The notes: generated by a model from the sequence alone, not told the origin. A DNA stretch of 64,000 bases from Comamonas sp. KCTC 72670 (GCA_014656495.1 BNCN01000006.1:186001-250000), one strand, 5' to 3'. Counted from the stretch's first letter, positions 19,202-28,684 are shown. Made by a program: numbers and translations.

Positions 19202-20272
19202 ATGTCGATTCACCGACTCGAGTCGCACGCCGACTTCTTGCGCGTCCACTTCCAACCGGGCTCGGGCCCGCGTCACGCGGACTTCCACTGGTTCTGGCTC
19301 CGCCACAACTCGGAGCTGGACCGGCATCCGCAGACCCATGAGCGCATCGTCTGCTCCTCCGAGCTCCCGTTCGAACTGCGCCCCAGAAACGTACGTGTCT
19401 CCTCGGACGCGGCGGCCTTGGAGGTCGACTGGGGCGACCGCGCGGACGAGCAGGTGAGCCGTTACGACAGCCAGTGGCTCCAGACACACGCCTATGCGAT
19501 GGGGCGCTCGCCGGCGCCGGTGCCGCCCTCCGAGGTCTCCGCGCTGGCCGTGGGCCTGCGAAACCTCGACGCGCCGTTGGGGCGCGCGGTGTTGCAGCGG
19601 CTCCAGGACACGGGCGCCGCCGTGGTGCGTGGCTTTGGCCCTGACACGGAGGCGCTCATCGAGGCCTTCGGCCGTGAAGGGCTCTCCGTCATCACAACGC
19701 ACTTCGGCCGCATCGAGGACTTGCGCACGGACAACACCACGAACCGCAACACGGACCAGTTGGGGTACACGGACAGCGCCGTGCAGCTCCACACGGACCA
19801 GCCCTTCCTGGAGCGTCCGCCGCGCTACCAGTTGTTGCATTGCCAGCGGCCCGCGGAGGTGGGGGGTGAGAACAGCGTGGTGGACGGGCTCGCCGCCGCG
19901 CTGCACCTGGCGGACGTGGACTCGAACGCGTTCGACCTGCTGCGCACGGTGCCGGTGACGTTCCATCGCAAGCAGCGGGACTTCGAGAAGGTGCTCACCG
20001 CGCCGCTGCTGGACTTCGCCGCGCCCGGAGGCTTTCGCATCCGCTACAGCTACTTCACGCTGGCGCCGCACCGCGTTCCCTTCGCGGAGATGGAGGCGTG
20101 GTACCGCGCCTACAACCGCTTCGCGAAGCTGGTGCGCGACGCGCATCACCAGTATCGCTTCCGGCTCGGCGAGGGTGACTTCCTCGTCTACGACAACTGG
20201 CGGATGCTGCATGCGCGGACCGCGTTCTCCGGGGCCCGGTGGTTGAGAGGGGTGTACTTCGACGCGGAGTAG
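19202..20272 (+). CDS. 2-oxoglutarate/Fe(II) dioxygenase, gamma-butyrobetaine hydroxylase-like
   Basis: 356 residues from ATG 19202 (GGAG about 9 nt upstream). The first ~100 residues (HWFWLRHNS, RNVRVSSDAAALEVDW) resemble the DUF971 domain found at the front of gamma-butyrobetaine and trimethyllysine hydroxylases. The catalytic TauD/TfdA domain has the iron facial triad: LHTDQPF (His 197, Asp 199) and MLHARTAF (His 337), with an Arg near 350 for 2-oxoglutarate. It should hydroxylate a small substrate in the cytoplasm; which one is unknown, since carnitine genes are absent nearby. It is the first full gene of the operon behind the poly-cysteine frame. Confidence 0.85.
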   Translation: MSIHRLESHADFLRVHFQPGSGPRHADFHWFWLRHNSELDRHPQTHERIVCSSELPFELRPRNVRVSSDAAALEVDWGDRADEQVSRYDSQWLQTHAYAMGRSPAPVPPSEVSALAVGLRNLDAPLGRAVLQRLQDTGAAVVRGFGPDTEALIEAFGREGLSVITTHFGRIEDLRTDNTTNRNTDQLGYTDSAVQLHTDQPFLERPPRYQLLHCQRPAEVGGENSVVDGLAAALHLADVDSNAFDLLRTVPVTFHRKQRDFEKVLTAPLLDFAAPGGFRIRYSYFTLAPHRVPFAEMEAWYRAYNRFAKLVRDAHHQYRFRLGEGDFLVYDNWRMLHARTAFSGARWLRGVYFDAE

Positions 20273-20321
20273 GCGAGTCTTTCCCTCCCGGGCCGCTCCA
20301 GGCCCCATTACAGGAGCTGTG

Positions 20322-21638
20322 ATGCCGAAGACGCCCCGTCTGACCTCTCAGGGAATGAGCCACCAGGACGTGCTCGCGAAGATGCGGGAGATGCGCGCGG
20401 ATGACGCCAACTGGAAAGAGGGCCGGACGTGGAGCCTCGTCTACAACGCGGGCGAGGACATCCGCCGGCTGCTCGCGGAGGCCTACACGGAGTTCATGTC
20501 GGAGAACGGCCTGAGCCCGCTGGCCTTCCCCAGCCTGCGCAACTTCGAGTCCGAGGTGCTCGCCATCGCCGCGGAGCTGTTTCAGGGCGAGACGGCCGCG
20601 GGCACGATGACGTCGGGGGGCACCGAGTCCATCCTCATGGCCGTGAAGACGGCCCGGGATTACGCGCGCGCGGAGAAGGGCATCACCGCGCCGGAGATGG
20701 TGCTCCCGGCCTCCGTCCACCCGGCCTTCCAGAAGGCCGCGCACTACTTCGACGTTAAGCCCATCAACGTCCCGCTGGCGGCGGACTTCCGCGCAGACGT
20801 GGACGCCATGCGCGCCGCGGTGGGGCCGAACACGGCGCTCGTGGTGGGCTCGACGCCCGCGTATCCGCACGGCGTGGTGGACCCCATCACCGAGCTGGCC
20901 GCGATGGCGCAGGAGAAGAGCGTCCTCTTCCACGTGGACGCCTGTCTCGGAGGCTTCCTGTTGCCCTTCGCGCGCAAGCTCGGCCACGACGTGCCCCCCT
21001 TCGACTTCTCCGTGCCGGGCGTCACCAGCCTGTCCGCGGACCTGCACAAGTATGGCTATGCGGCCAAGGGCGCGTCGCTGGTGCTGTACCGGTCGGCGGA
21101 GCTGCGCCGGTATCAGTTCTTCACCTATGCGGACTGGTGTGGCGGCATCTATGCGTCGCCATCCATGGCGGGCACGCGGCCAGGCGGTGCCATCGCCGCC
21201 GCGTGGGCCATCCTCAAGTACCTGGGCGAGGAGGGCTACCTGAAGCTCGCGGGCACGGTGCTGGACACCGCGCGCACGCTGCGCGAGGGCATCGCCGCCG
21301 TGCCTGGGCTGAAGCTGCTCGGCGAGCCGAAGCTCAGCGTCTTCGCCTTCTCGTCCGACACGTTGGACATCTACGCGCTGGGTGACGCGATGGAGGCCCG
21401 AGGCTGGAAGCTGGACCGGCAGATGGGGCCCCCGGCCCTGCACCTGATGGTGACGCCCGCGCACGCCAAGGTGGCCGAGCCCTTCCTCGCGGACCTGCGG
21501 GAGTGCGCGGCCAGTCTGGCCAGCGGCGCCCCCGCGCCCGAGGGCAGCGCGGCCATGTACGGCATGCTGGGCGCCATGCCGGACCGCCGTGAGGCCGCCG
21601 ACTTCATCCGCCAGTTCATGGACGCCATCTACGAATGA
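20322..21638 (+). CDS. PLP-dependent group II decarboxylase / sphingosine-1-phosphate lyase-like
   Basis: 438 residues from ATG 20322 with AGGAG 5 nt upstream; an in-frame GTG at 20319 is too close to that site. PLP-fold motifs: the phosphate-binding TSGGTESILMA, the Asp in FHVDACLGGF, and the Schiff-base lysine in SADLHKYGYAAKG (Lys ~243). The HKYGY context and length fit the S1P-lyase branch of the glutamate/aromatic decarboxylase family. It could cleave a phosphorylated amino alcohol or decarboxylate an amino acid such as cysteine sulfinate. No membrane anchor is present. It overlaps the next gene by 4 bp. Confidence 0.85.
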   Translation: MPKTPRLTSQGMSHQDVLAKMREMRADDANWKEGRTWSLVYNAGEDIRRLLAEAYTEFMSENGLSPLAFPSLRNFESEVLAIAAELFQGETAAGTMTSGGTESILMAVKTARDYARAEKGITAPEMVLPASVHPAFQKAAHYFDVKPINVPLAADFRADVDAMRAAVGPNTALVVGSTPAYPHGVVDPITELAAMAQEKSVLFHVDACLGGFLLPFARKLGHDVPPFDFSVPGVTSLSADLHKYGYAAKGASLVLYRSAELRRYQFFTYADWCGGIYASPSMAGTRPGGAIAAAWAILKYLGEEGYLKLAGTVLDTARTLREGIAAVPGLKLLGEPKLSVFAFSSDTLDIYALGDAMEARGWKLDRQMGPPALHLMVTPAHAKVAEPFLADLRECAASLASGAPAPEGSAAMYGMLGAMPDRREAADFIRQFMDAIYE

Positions 21639-22765
21639 TGGCGCTCATCCAGGTCCTGACCCTGGTGGGCATCCCGGGCCTCACCCTGCTGGCGGCGCGC
21701 TACGTCAAGCCCATGGCCTGGGTGGGGCCGGTGGTGGTGTGCTACGCGGCGGGCATCGTGTTGGCCAACGTGCCCGGCGTGCCCTTCGTCCCGGGGGTGA
21801 GCCTCTCGGTGAGCGAGGCCGCGGTGCCGCTGGCCATCCCGCTGTTGCTGTTCACCACGGATGTCCCTCGCTGGATGCGGCTGGCGCGCTCCACGCTGCT
21901 GTCCTTCGTGCTGGCCTGCGTCTCCGCCATGGTGAGCGCGGCGGTGGTGGGGGCCGCCGTCGCGGAGCACTCGGACGAGTGGTGGAAGATGGCGGGCATG
22001 TTGACGGGCGTCTTCACGGGCGGCACGGCCAACATGAACGCGGTGGGCCTGGCGCTGGGCGTGCGCGAGGAGACCATCGTGCTCCTCAACACCGCGGACA
22101 TCGTCGTGGGCGCGGTGTACCTGCTCTTCCTGGTGACGGTGGCGCAGCGACTGGCGCTCCTCTTCCTGCCGCGCTTCCAGAACACGACAGGCTGGGATGA
22201 GCGCGACACGGCAGGGGAGGACACGCCGCTCCGGCCCGCCTGGGCGCGGTTGCGAGGCGGCACGCTGGCCTTGCTGCTGGCCGTCGCCATCGTGGGGCTG
22301 TCCGCCGGCGCCTCGATGGGGCTCCTGGGGCGGCTGGACGTGACGCTGGTGTTGTTGCTCATCACCACGCTGGCGCTGGCGGCCTCGTTCAAGCCGGCCG
22401 TCCGCGCCTTGCCGGGTAGCTACGCGCTGGGGGACTATGCGCTGCTCGTCTTCTGCGTGGCGGTGGGCACCCTGGCGGACGCGAGCCGGTTGCAGGAGGC
22501 CGGGGTGTTCGTCTTCGCCTTCTGCGCGGCGGTGATGGTGCTGGCCGTGGTGCTCCATTTCGGGCTGGGGGCGCTGTTCCGCATCGACGCGGACACGGTG
22601 CTCATCACGTCCACGGCGACCATCTTCGGGCCGGCTTTCATCGGTCCCGTGGCCCGTGCATTGCGCAACCGGGAGCTGATGGTGTCTGGTGTCACCACCG
22701 GCATCATGGGATTCGCGCTGGGAACCTACCTCGGCCTGGCCGTGGCCTGGTTCCTACGTCCCTGA
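21635..22765 (+). CDS. DUF819 family integral membrane protein, probable transporter
   Basis: 376 residues with about ten hydrophobic helices. The start ATG at 21635 overlaps the decarboxylase stop (ATGATG; the second ATG at 21638 is equally possible). The DUF819 hallmark GMLTGVFTGGTANMNAVGLALG lies near 125-146, and a repeat-like ITSTATIFGPAFIGPVARALRN sits near 330. DUF819 proteins resemble secondary carriers but have no agreed substrate. Its position suggests it moves the substrate or product of the dioxygenase and decarboxylase. A charged loop (~185-205) separates the two halves. Confidence 0.85.
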   Translation: MMALIQVLTLVGIPGLTLLAARYVKPMAWVGPVVVCYAAGIVLANVPGVPFVPGVSLSVSEAAVPLAIPLLLFTTDVPRWMRLARSTLLSFVLACVSAMVSAAVVGAAVAEHSDEWWKMAGMLTGVFTGGTANMNAVGLALGVREETIVLLNTADIVVGAVYLLFLVTVAQRLALLFLPRFQNTTGWDERDTAGEDTPLRPAWARLRGGTLALLLAVAIVGLSAGASMGLLGRLDVTLVLLLITTLALAASFKPAVRALPGSYALGDYALLVFCVAVGTLADASRLQEAGVFVFAFCAAVMVLAVVLHFGLGALFRIDADTVLITSTATIFGPAFIGPVARALRNRELMVSGVTTGIMGFALGTYLGLAVAWFLRP

Positions 22766-22783
22766 GACGCCCCGGAGACAGGC

Positions 22784-24109
22784 ATGTACGCGATTCGGAC
22801 AACGTGGGCCGTGGTGCTGGCAGTGCTGTTGGGCGGAGTGACGGCGCGGGCGCAGGAGAGCTTGCCGCCTCCCACGCCGGGACCTCCGGTGCAGCCCCCG
22901 CCCAGGACGGGGTGGCGCGTCCAGGGACTCCCGCTGCTCAACTTCAACAGCGACGAGGGCCTGGGGTATGGCGCGCGGTTGATGTTGGTGGACGCGGGGG
23001 ATGGGACGCAGGCGCCGTACCGTCACGCCATCATCGCGCAGTTCTTCCAGACGACGCGTGGCAACGCGGTGCACCGTTTCATGTTCGATGCGCCCACGTT
23101 CCTCGATTCGAAGTGGCGGCTCGGATTGGACGTGAGCCTGCTCAACGACCGCTTCTCGCCGTACTACGGCGTGGGAGGCGGGGCGGACTTCGACCAGGAC
23201 TTCGCGGCGTGTGACGACCGGAGCGCGTTGGAGGATGCCCCGGACGTCTGTCCGGGCAACCCGTCGTTCCGCGGCCTGCGCTACTACAACTTCGAGCAGC
23301 GCACCTTGCCCAGCGTGGTGCTGAACGCGCGCCGGTCGGTGAAGGGGCCTTTGCAGGTGGCCATGGGCTACCGCTTCCGCGCGACGCGGGTGGCCACCCG
23401 CTACGCCGCGGACGACCTGGGGCAGTCACGGGCCTCGCGGCTGGAGGAGGACGTCCAGGCGGGGCGGCTCAACGACGGCAACCCCGTGACGGGGACGTTC
23501 CGCACGGCGGAGCTGACGGCCGGGTTGTTGTTGGACCTGCGCGACAACGAGCCCGCGCCCATTCGCGGCATGTTCCACGAGCTGGCGGTGCGCGGCGCGG
23601 CGGGCGCGACGGGCAGCTCGTTCAACTACTGGGGCGCGACGGCGAACTTCCGCTTCTACCACCCGCTGGGGAGCGACCGGTTGGTGGCCGCGCTGCGCGT
23701 CATGGGCGACGCGATGGGCGGCGACGTGCCGTTCTTCCTGCTCGCCTCGTTCGGCGGCGTGGAGTGGCGCGACGGGTGGGGCGGCGTGGGGGGCGTCTTC
23801 ACCGCGCGGGGCATCCTGAAGCACCGGCTCCAGGGCGAGGTGAAGGCCCTGGTCAACGGCGAGGTGCGCTGGCATTTCCTCTCCGTGCTGCCGTGGAAGC
23901 AGCGCCTGGACTTCACGGCGGTGGCCTTCCTGGACGCCGGGCGGGCCTGGTCGGACCTGTCCTTCCAGGAGCGCGGCATGGGCCGCTATGCCGGCGGCGG
24001 GGGACTGCGGGTCGCCTGGGAGAAGAACTTCATCGTCCGCATGGACTACGGCGTCAGCCCGCAGGACGGGACGACGGGCTTCTACCTGGACTTCAACCAC
24101 CTGTTCTGA
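22784..24109 (+). CDS. Outer-membrane beta-barrel, surface-antigen (Omp85 barrel) family
   Basis: 441 residues with a signal peptide (VVLAVLLGGVTARAQ). The rest is a run of alternating amphipathic strands ending in a C-terminal aromatic (FNHLF), typical of outer-membrane barrels inserted by BAM. Conserved stretches (LLNFNSDEGLGYG, AIIAQFFQTTRG) match the bacterial surface antigen domain (PF01103), without POTRA domains. It is the last gene of the operon, 18 bp after the DUF819 gene. A clear paralogue lies at 53680-54852. A role in release or uptake of the operon's metabolite is inferred. Confidence 0.83.
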   Translation: MYAIRTTWAVVLAVLLGGVTARAQESLPPPTPGPPVQPPPRTGWRVQGLPLLNFNSDEGLGYGARLMLVDAGDGTQAPYRHAIIAQFFQTTRGNAVHRFMFDAPTFLDSKWRLGLDVSLLNDRFSPYYGVGGGADFDQDFAACDDRSALEDAPDVCPGNPSFRGLRYYNFEQRTLPSVVLNARRSVKGPLQVAMGYRFRATRVATRYAADDLGQSRASRLEEDVQAGRLNDGNPVTGTFRTAELTAGLLLDLRDNEPAPIRGMFHELAVRGAAGATGSSFNYWGATANFRFYHPLGSDRLVAALRVMGDAMGGDVPFFLLASFGGVEWRDGWGGVGGVFTARGILKHRLQGEVKALVNGEVRWHFLSVLPWKQRLDFTAVAFLDAGRAWSDLSFQERGMGRYAGGGGLRVAWEKNFIVRMDYGVSPQDGTTGFYLDFNHLF

Positions 24110-24117
24110 GCCAGGGC

Positions 24118-24462
24118 CTAGGCCGCCTCGTCGAGCACTTCCAGCGCGTCCCGCACGCCGGGCAGCGCGGCGAGCAGCTCGAATTCATCCGACTGGAGCA
24201 TGGACATGCGGCGGCCGGAGAGCCGCTCCATGAGCAGCTCGATGCGGTGCTCGCCCTTCCCATTGGCCCGCCGGAAGATGCGCGCGCGGAAGCCCTCGGC
24301 GTGGCACGCCAGGATGTCCTTCTGGAGGCTGCGCAGCCGGCGGACCACCTTCAGCGCCGCTCGACCCTCGGGGGTGTCGAACGTGTGGAAGTGCCGGTTC
24401 CGCGACAGCGGCTGGCTGGGGTCATGGAGCCTCTCCACGAGGCGCCGAACGAATGGGTCCAT
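24118..24462 (-). CDS. Conserved-looking protein of unknown function
   Basis: 114 residues from ATG 24462, basic and largely helical (RRLVERLHDP, ALKVVRRLRSLQKDILA). No signal peptide, membrane helix or motif that I recognise. It is convergent with the surface-antigen gene (8 bp gap) and divergent from the TPR lipoprotein (40 bp). The upstream segment lacks a Shine-Dalgarno on this strand. Codon use with strong third-position GC supports it being real. Confidence 0.6.
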   Translation of the reverse strand: MDPFVRRLVERLHDPSQPLSRNRHFHTFDTPEGRAALKVVRRLRSLQKDILACHAEGFRARIFRRANGKGEHRIELLMERLSGRRMSMLQSDEFELLAALPGVRDALEVLDEAA

Positions 24463-24502
24463 CGACGAAGGAGGATAACATCCGGTACCCTGCCGCTCAG
24501 CG

Positions 24503-25828
24503 ATGCATCGTCTTTTTCGAATCAGACCGTGGACCCTGGCGCTCCTCCCGTTGCTTGCTTGCAAGGAGCCGGAAGTTGCCGCCGCGGAGAATCAAGCCAA
24601 ACGGGCCCAGGCCGCGTTGACGGAGGCGCGTGGCCATCTGTCCAGTGGACAGGCCAGCGCCGCGCTTGGCGCACTGCGCAGGGCCGCCACCGCCGCCCCC
24701 GACAATCCCGAGCCGCACCTGCTCATGGCGCAGGCCCACCGCATGGCGGGGAACCAGGGCGCGGCCATCCTCGCGTTGAAGCAGGCCGCGTCGATGGCGT
24801 CGTCGGCCGACCCGACGATTCAGCGCCAGCTGGCCGACATCTACCTCCAGCAGGGCCTCACCAAGGACGCGCTCGCGGCGCTCATCACCATGCGGGACGC
24901 GGGCAACCTGCCGGACGCGGACGTCCTCCGGCTGGCCCGGCTCCAGGCGCGCGAAGGGCAGATTGACGCCGCCTTCAAGACGCTGGAGAGCATCCTGCGG
25001 GAGAACCCCGACGACGCCGAGGCCAAGTCGGTGGAGGCCGAGGTGCTCTGGCTCAAGGGCGACGAGCTGCTCGCCGCCAACCTCATGGACCGGCTCCTCA
25101 ACCAGGACCCGGCGCTGGCGTCCGCGCGGCTGCTGCGGGCCCGGTACTTCCTGGTCAGCGGCTTCCCGGACCTGGCCGAGGCCGACCTGAACGCGGTGAA
25201 GGGCGAGGACGCGGAGCGCGCCGACGCCGTGACGCTGCGGGCGCGGGTGCTGCTGGCGCTCAACCGCCCCCAGGACGCGGAGGAGGCCCTCCGCAAGCTG
25301 GTGGACGCCCAGCCGCAGAACGCCGACGCGCTGGCGTGGCTGGCGGAGACGGTGCTGCTCCAGGGGCGGCGGACGGACGCGCAGGCGTTGGTGGACCAGT
25401 CGCTCCAGCTCAACCCCCGGCTCGCCCGCGCGCTGTACGTGCGGGGCCGCTCATTGGAAGAGCAGGGGGACCGCCGCGGCGCCGAGGAGGCCTACCGCTT
25501 CGCGCTGTCCGCCGAGCCCCGCTTCGCCCCGGTGCACTCGCGCATGTGGCGCATCCACCTGAAGGCGGACCGCGTCACGGACGCGCAGGAGTCCCTGGAG
25601 CGGCTGCTCGGCTTGAGCGAGGCCACCCTGGAGGAGAAGGCCCAGCTCGCGGCGCTCTACGCGCGGATGCAGACGAAGGTGACGCAGGGCCTCAAGCTCA
25701 TCGAAGAGGCCCTGAAGCGGGAGCCGGAGAACGCGGACTACCTCCGCACCCAGAAGACGCTCACCGGCCTGCTGCCGAAGCCGAAGAAGAAGCCCTCGGG
25801 CCCGGTCATCATCCGCGGCCGCCGGTGA
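24503..25828 (+). CDS. TPR-repeat lipoprotein
   Basis: 441 residues. A short lipoprotein signal ends in LLAC (Cys ~20), so it should be lipid-anchored. From ~35 to 420 it consists of about eleven TPR-like 34-residue helical repeats (for example AAILALKQAASMASSADPTIQRQLADIYLQQG and the HLLMAQAHR and ALYVRGRSL starts), a protein-binding scaffold. The tail ends in basic residues (PKPKKKP, RGRR). Its last 20 bases overlap the convergent M16 peptidase gene. Partner unknown. Confidence 0.85.
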   Translation: MHRLFRIRPWTLALLPLLACKEPEVAAAENQAKRAQAALTEARGHLSSGQASAALGALRRAATAAPDNPEPHLLMAQAHRMAGNQGAAILALKQAASMASSADPTIQRQLADIYLQQGLTKDALAALITMRDAGNLPDADVLRLARLQAREGQIDAAFKTLESILRENPDDAEAKSVEAEVLWLKGDELLAANLMDRLLNQDPALASARLLRARYFLVSGFPDLAEADLNAVKGEDAERADAVTLRARVLLALNRPQDAEEALRKLVDAQPQNADALAWLAETVLLQGRRTDAQALVDQSLQLNPRLARALYVRGRSLEEQGDRRGAEEAYRFALSAEPRFAPVHSRMWRIHLKADRVTDAQESLERLLGLSEATLEEKAQLAALYARMQTKVTQGLKLIEEALKREPENADYLRTQKTLTGLLPKPKKKPSGPVIIRGRR

Positions 25829-27140
25829 CGGCCGCGGGCGCGGGAGCCTCGGGGGCGGGAAGGCCCGGGGCTTCCGCCACCACGCGCTCCAGCGCCTTGA
25901 GGCCCTTGCGCTGGCCCACCGCCACCACCGTGAGGTTCTCCCGGTTGAGGTAACGCCGGGCCACCTCGCGCACGCGGGCGGCGGACTGGGAGTCCACCAG
26001 GTCGGCGCGGTGGTTGAAGGACTCGGGCGTGCGGAACAGCTCCGTGCCGCCGAACCACCCGGCCAGCTCGCCCGGCGAGTCCTGGGAGAACTCCAGCAGC
26101 ATGCGGTGCCGCCGCTTGGCGCGGGCCAGCTCCTCGTCGCCCACCAGGTCGTCGCAGAGCGTGGAAATCACGCGGAGGCACTCGGTGACGACGGTCGCCG
26201 CCTTCTCCGGGGCGCTGGCCGCCTCAATCTCGAGCAGGCCCGCGTCGTGGTACGCGTCCAGCGACGCGCTGACGGAGTAGGCCAGGCCGCGCTTCTCCAC
26301 GATTTCGAAGGGCAGCCGCGAGGACAGGCCGTCATCCAGCACGCGCCGGATGATCTGCAGCGCGGGGTAGTCGTCGTGCTGCTCGGGGACGCCGCGGAAG
26401 TTGAGGCGGAACTCCGTCTGGGATTCGTCGTGGTTGACGAAGTGCAGGCGGGGGCCGGGCGGGGTGAGGGGCGGCGGTGCCTCGACGCTGGAGGGGCCCC
26501 GCGGGAGGCGGGCGAAGGCGCGCTCGGACATCTCCAGGACCTCGGAGTGCTTCACGCGGCCCGCGGCGGTGACGACGATGTTGCCCGCGACGTAGTGCTG
26601 GGCGAAGTGCTTCAGGATCTGGTCGTGGGTGAGGTTCGTCACCGACTCCCGCGTCCCGGCGATTTTGAGGGCCAGCGGGTGCCCGGGGAAGAGGATGTGC
26701 TTGGACAGGTTGTCCAGGTCGATGTCCCGGCCCTTCTCGTCCACCTCGTCGAGCATCTCCTCGAGGATGATCTGCCGCTCCACCTCCATGTCGGTGAGGC
26801 GGGGGCGGGTGAGCATGTCGCCGATGATGTCCAGGCCCACGCGCAGGTGTGCGGGGTGGATGGGCGTGTAGTAGTACCCGTGGTCCCGGGTGGTGACGCC
26901 GTTCAGGTTGCCGCCGACCTCCTCGACGGCGGCGTTCATCTTCACCGTGTCCGGCCAGCCCTCGCTGCCGCGGAAGAAGAGGTGCTCCAGGTAGTGGCTG
27001 ACGCCGTTGCTGACCAGCGTCTCGTGGCGGCTGCCCGTGCGCACGTAGACGGCCAGCAGGGCCGTGTGGAGGTGAGGCGTCTCGACAGTCACGACGCGCA
27101 GCCCCGAGGGCAGCACGTCCCGGTACGTAGTGAAGCTCAT
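25809..27140 (-). CDS. M16 family zinc metallopeptidase
   Basis: 443 residues, one M16 chain of processing-peptidase type. The inverted zinc motif HxxEH is intact as HYLEH (His 49, Glu 52, His 53) in SHYLEHLFFRGS, with the downstream Glu in the ILEEMLDEVDE helix. The C-terminal half holds the structural domain with RGLAYSVSASLDAYHDAGLLEI. No signal peptide is present, so it is probably cytoplasmic, degrading peptides. Its ATG overlaps the histidine-kinase stop by 4 bp (ATGA), which couples the two. The Ala/Pro-rich tail is probably disordered. Confidence 0.9.
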   Translation of the reverse strand: MSFTTYRDVLPSGLRVVTVETPHLHTALLAVYVRTGSRHETLVSNGVSHYLEHLFFRGSEGWPDTVKMNAAVEEVGGNLNGVTTRDHGYYYTPIHPAHLRVGLDIIGDMLTRPRLTDMEVERQIILEEMLDEVDEKGRDIDLDNLSKHILFPGHPLALKIAGTRESVTNLTHDQILKHFAQHYVAGNIVVTAAGRVKHSEVLEMSERAFARLPRGPSSVEAPPPLTPPGPRLHFVNHDESQTEFRLNFRGVPEQHDDYPALQIIRRVLDDGLSSRLPFEIVEKRGLAYSVSASLDAYHDAGLLEIEAASAPEKAATVVTECLRVISTLCDDLVGDEELARAKRRHRMLLEFSQDSPGELAGWFGGTELFRTPESFNHRADLVDSQSAARVREVARRYLNRENLTVVAVGQRKGLKALERVVAEAPGLPAPEAPAPAAVTGGRG

Positions 27141-28684
27141 GCGCGAGGAAGCCTTAACACGAAGGCCGTGCCCTGGCCGGGAATACTCTGGCAGGAGAGC
27201 GAGCCACCGTGCGCCTGGAGGATTTGCTGGCTCACGGCCAGCCCCAGGCCGGTGCCGCCTTCCTTGGTGGTGAAAAAGGGCTCGAAGAGGTGCCGGCGGA
27301 CCTCCTCCGTCATGCCCTGTCCGGTATCCTTCACGGTGACCTCCACCGCGTCCTCCACCGGACGGGTGCCCACGGTGAGCCGCCCCCCGGTGGGCATGGC
27401 CTCGCGGCTGTTGCGCAGCAGGTTGAGGAAGACCTGGCGCAGCTGGCCCTCGTCCGCGAGGACGGGGGGCGTGTCCGGTGCGAAATCCCGCACCACGTCC
27501 ACGCCCGCGCGCTCCAGCTCCTCCCGGGTGAAGTCCAGCACGGTGTCCAGCACGGCCACGACGTCGCGCGGGTCCAGGTCCGGGTTGGGGGGCCGGGCCA
27601 TGCGCAGGTACTGCTCGGTGACGTCGGCCAGCCGGTCCACCTCCTGGGTGACGGCGGAGATGAGGTCCTTCACCTCGGCGGCGTCCTCGGGCGTGGCGAA
27701 GCGGGCGTGCTCCAGGCCGTCCTGGAGCAACTCCACGTTGAGGCCAATGGAGGACAGGGGGTTGCGCACCTCGTGGACGATCTGCGCGGAGATGCGGCCC
27801 ACGGCGGCGAGCTGCTCGGCGCGCATGAGGGCCTCGGCCTGGGCCTTGAGCTGCGCCTCGCGGGCCTGGAGCGAGCGCGCCATCTGGTCGAACTCGCGGG
27901 CGAGCACGGCGACCTCGTCGTCGCCGCGCACGCCCAACTGGGCGTTGTAGTCGCCCCGGCCGATGCGGGACACGCCGCGGATGAGGTTGCGCATGGGGCG
28001 CAGGGTGCGGGCGGACCAGGCGGTGGCGCCCACGCCCACGGCGATGGCGGCCACGGAGAAGCCGATGATGAACAGGCCGGTGGTGCGCTCGCGCTCCTCG
28101 GCGCCGTCCACGCGCTCGCGGATGCGGTTGGAGAGGGCGGCGCGCAGCACGCGAATCTCGCGGCCGATGGAGTTCTCCAGCTGCCGCAGCTCGGAGGTGG
28201 CCTGGGCGACGCGCTCGCGGTCGGGGATTTCGGTGGAGAGGGCCTCGAAGACGGCCTCGGCGGCGCGGCCGTAGTCGCGGTAGCGGGCCTGGAGCTCGCC
28301 GAAGCGCGCCTCCAGCCCGCGGATGAAGGGGACCTCGCTGTCGGGGGCGGAGGTCAGGACTTCGTGCGCCTTGGCCTGGGCGGCGGCGAGCCGCTGGGAC
28401 ATGAGGGGCGGGTTGTAGAGCCGGGCGAGGCGGATGAAGGCGCGGCGGGCCTCGACGCTGCCCTCCTGGAGGAGGCGCTCGGTGTCCTTCTCCTGGGTGG
28501 CGTGGAACGTCTCGAGCTCCGCGGCGTCCTGGGACAGCTGGAGGTAGCCCTGGCTGACCAGCCGGATTTCGAGCCGGTTGCGGTGCAGCTCCGTCACGCT
28601 GAACAGGGACACCAGTCCGAAGGTGCCGAGCACCACGGCGTAGCCCAGGAAGATGCGCGTCGCGAGGGAGAGCTTCACGGGCAT
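27137..28684 (-). CDS. Membrane sensor histidine kinase
   Basis: 515 residues. A first membrane helix (~9-30) and a second (~195-215) flank a mostly helical periplasmic sensor of about 165 residues. HAMP (~217-270), a coiled coil, the H-box IVHEVRNPLSSIGLN (phospho-acceptor His ~305) and a complete HATPase domain follow (N-box LLRNSREAMP, DTGQGM, GGTGLGLAVS). The ATG at 28684 directly abuts GAGGA; the GTG two codons on (28678) has better spacing and may be the true start. No response regulator is adjacent, so it is an orphan, translationally coupled to an M16 peptidase. Confidence 0.9.
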   Translation of the reverse strand: MPVKLSLATRIFLGYAVVLGTFGLVSLFSVTELHRNRLEIRLVSQGYLQLSQDAAELETFHATQEKDTERLLQEGSVEARRAFIRLARLYNPPLMSQRLAAAQAKAHEVLTSAPDSEVPFIRGLEARFGELQARYRDYGRAAEAVFEALSTEIPDRERVAQATSELRQLENSIGREIRVLRAALSNRIRERVDGAEERERTTGLFIIGFSVAAIAVGVGATAWSARTLRPMRNLIRGVSRIGRGDYNAQLGVRGDDEVAVLAREFDQMARSLQAREAQLKAQAEALMRAEQLAAVGRISAQIVHEVRNPLSSIGLNVELLQDGLEHARFATPEDAAEVKDLISAVTQEVDRLADVTEQYLRMARPPNPDLDPRDVVAVLDTVLDFTREELERAGVDVVRDFAPDTPPVLADEGQLRQVFLNLLRNSREAMPTGGRLTVGTRPVEDAVEVTVKDTGQGMTEEVRRHLFEPFFTTKEGGTGLGLAVSQQILQAHGGSLSCQSIPGQGTAFVLRLPRA

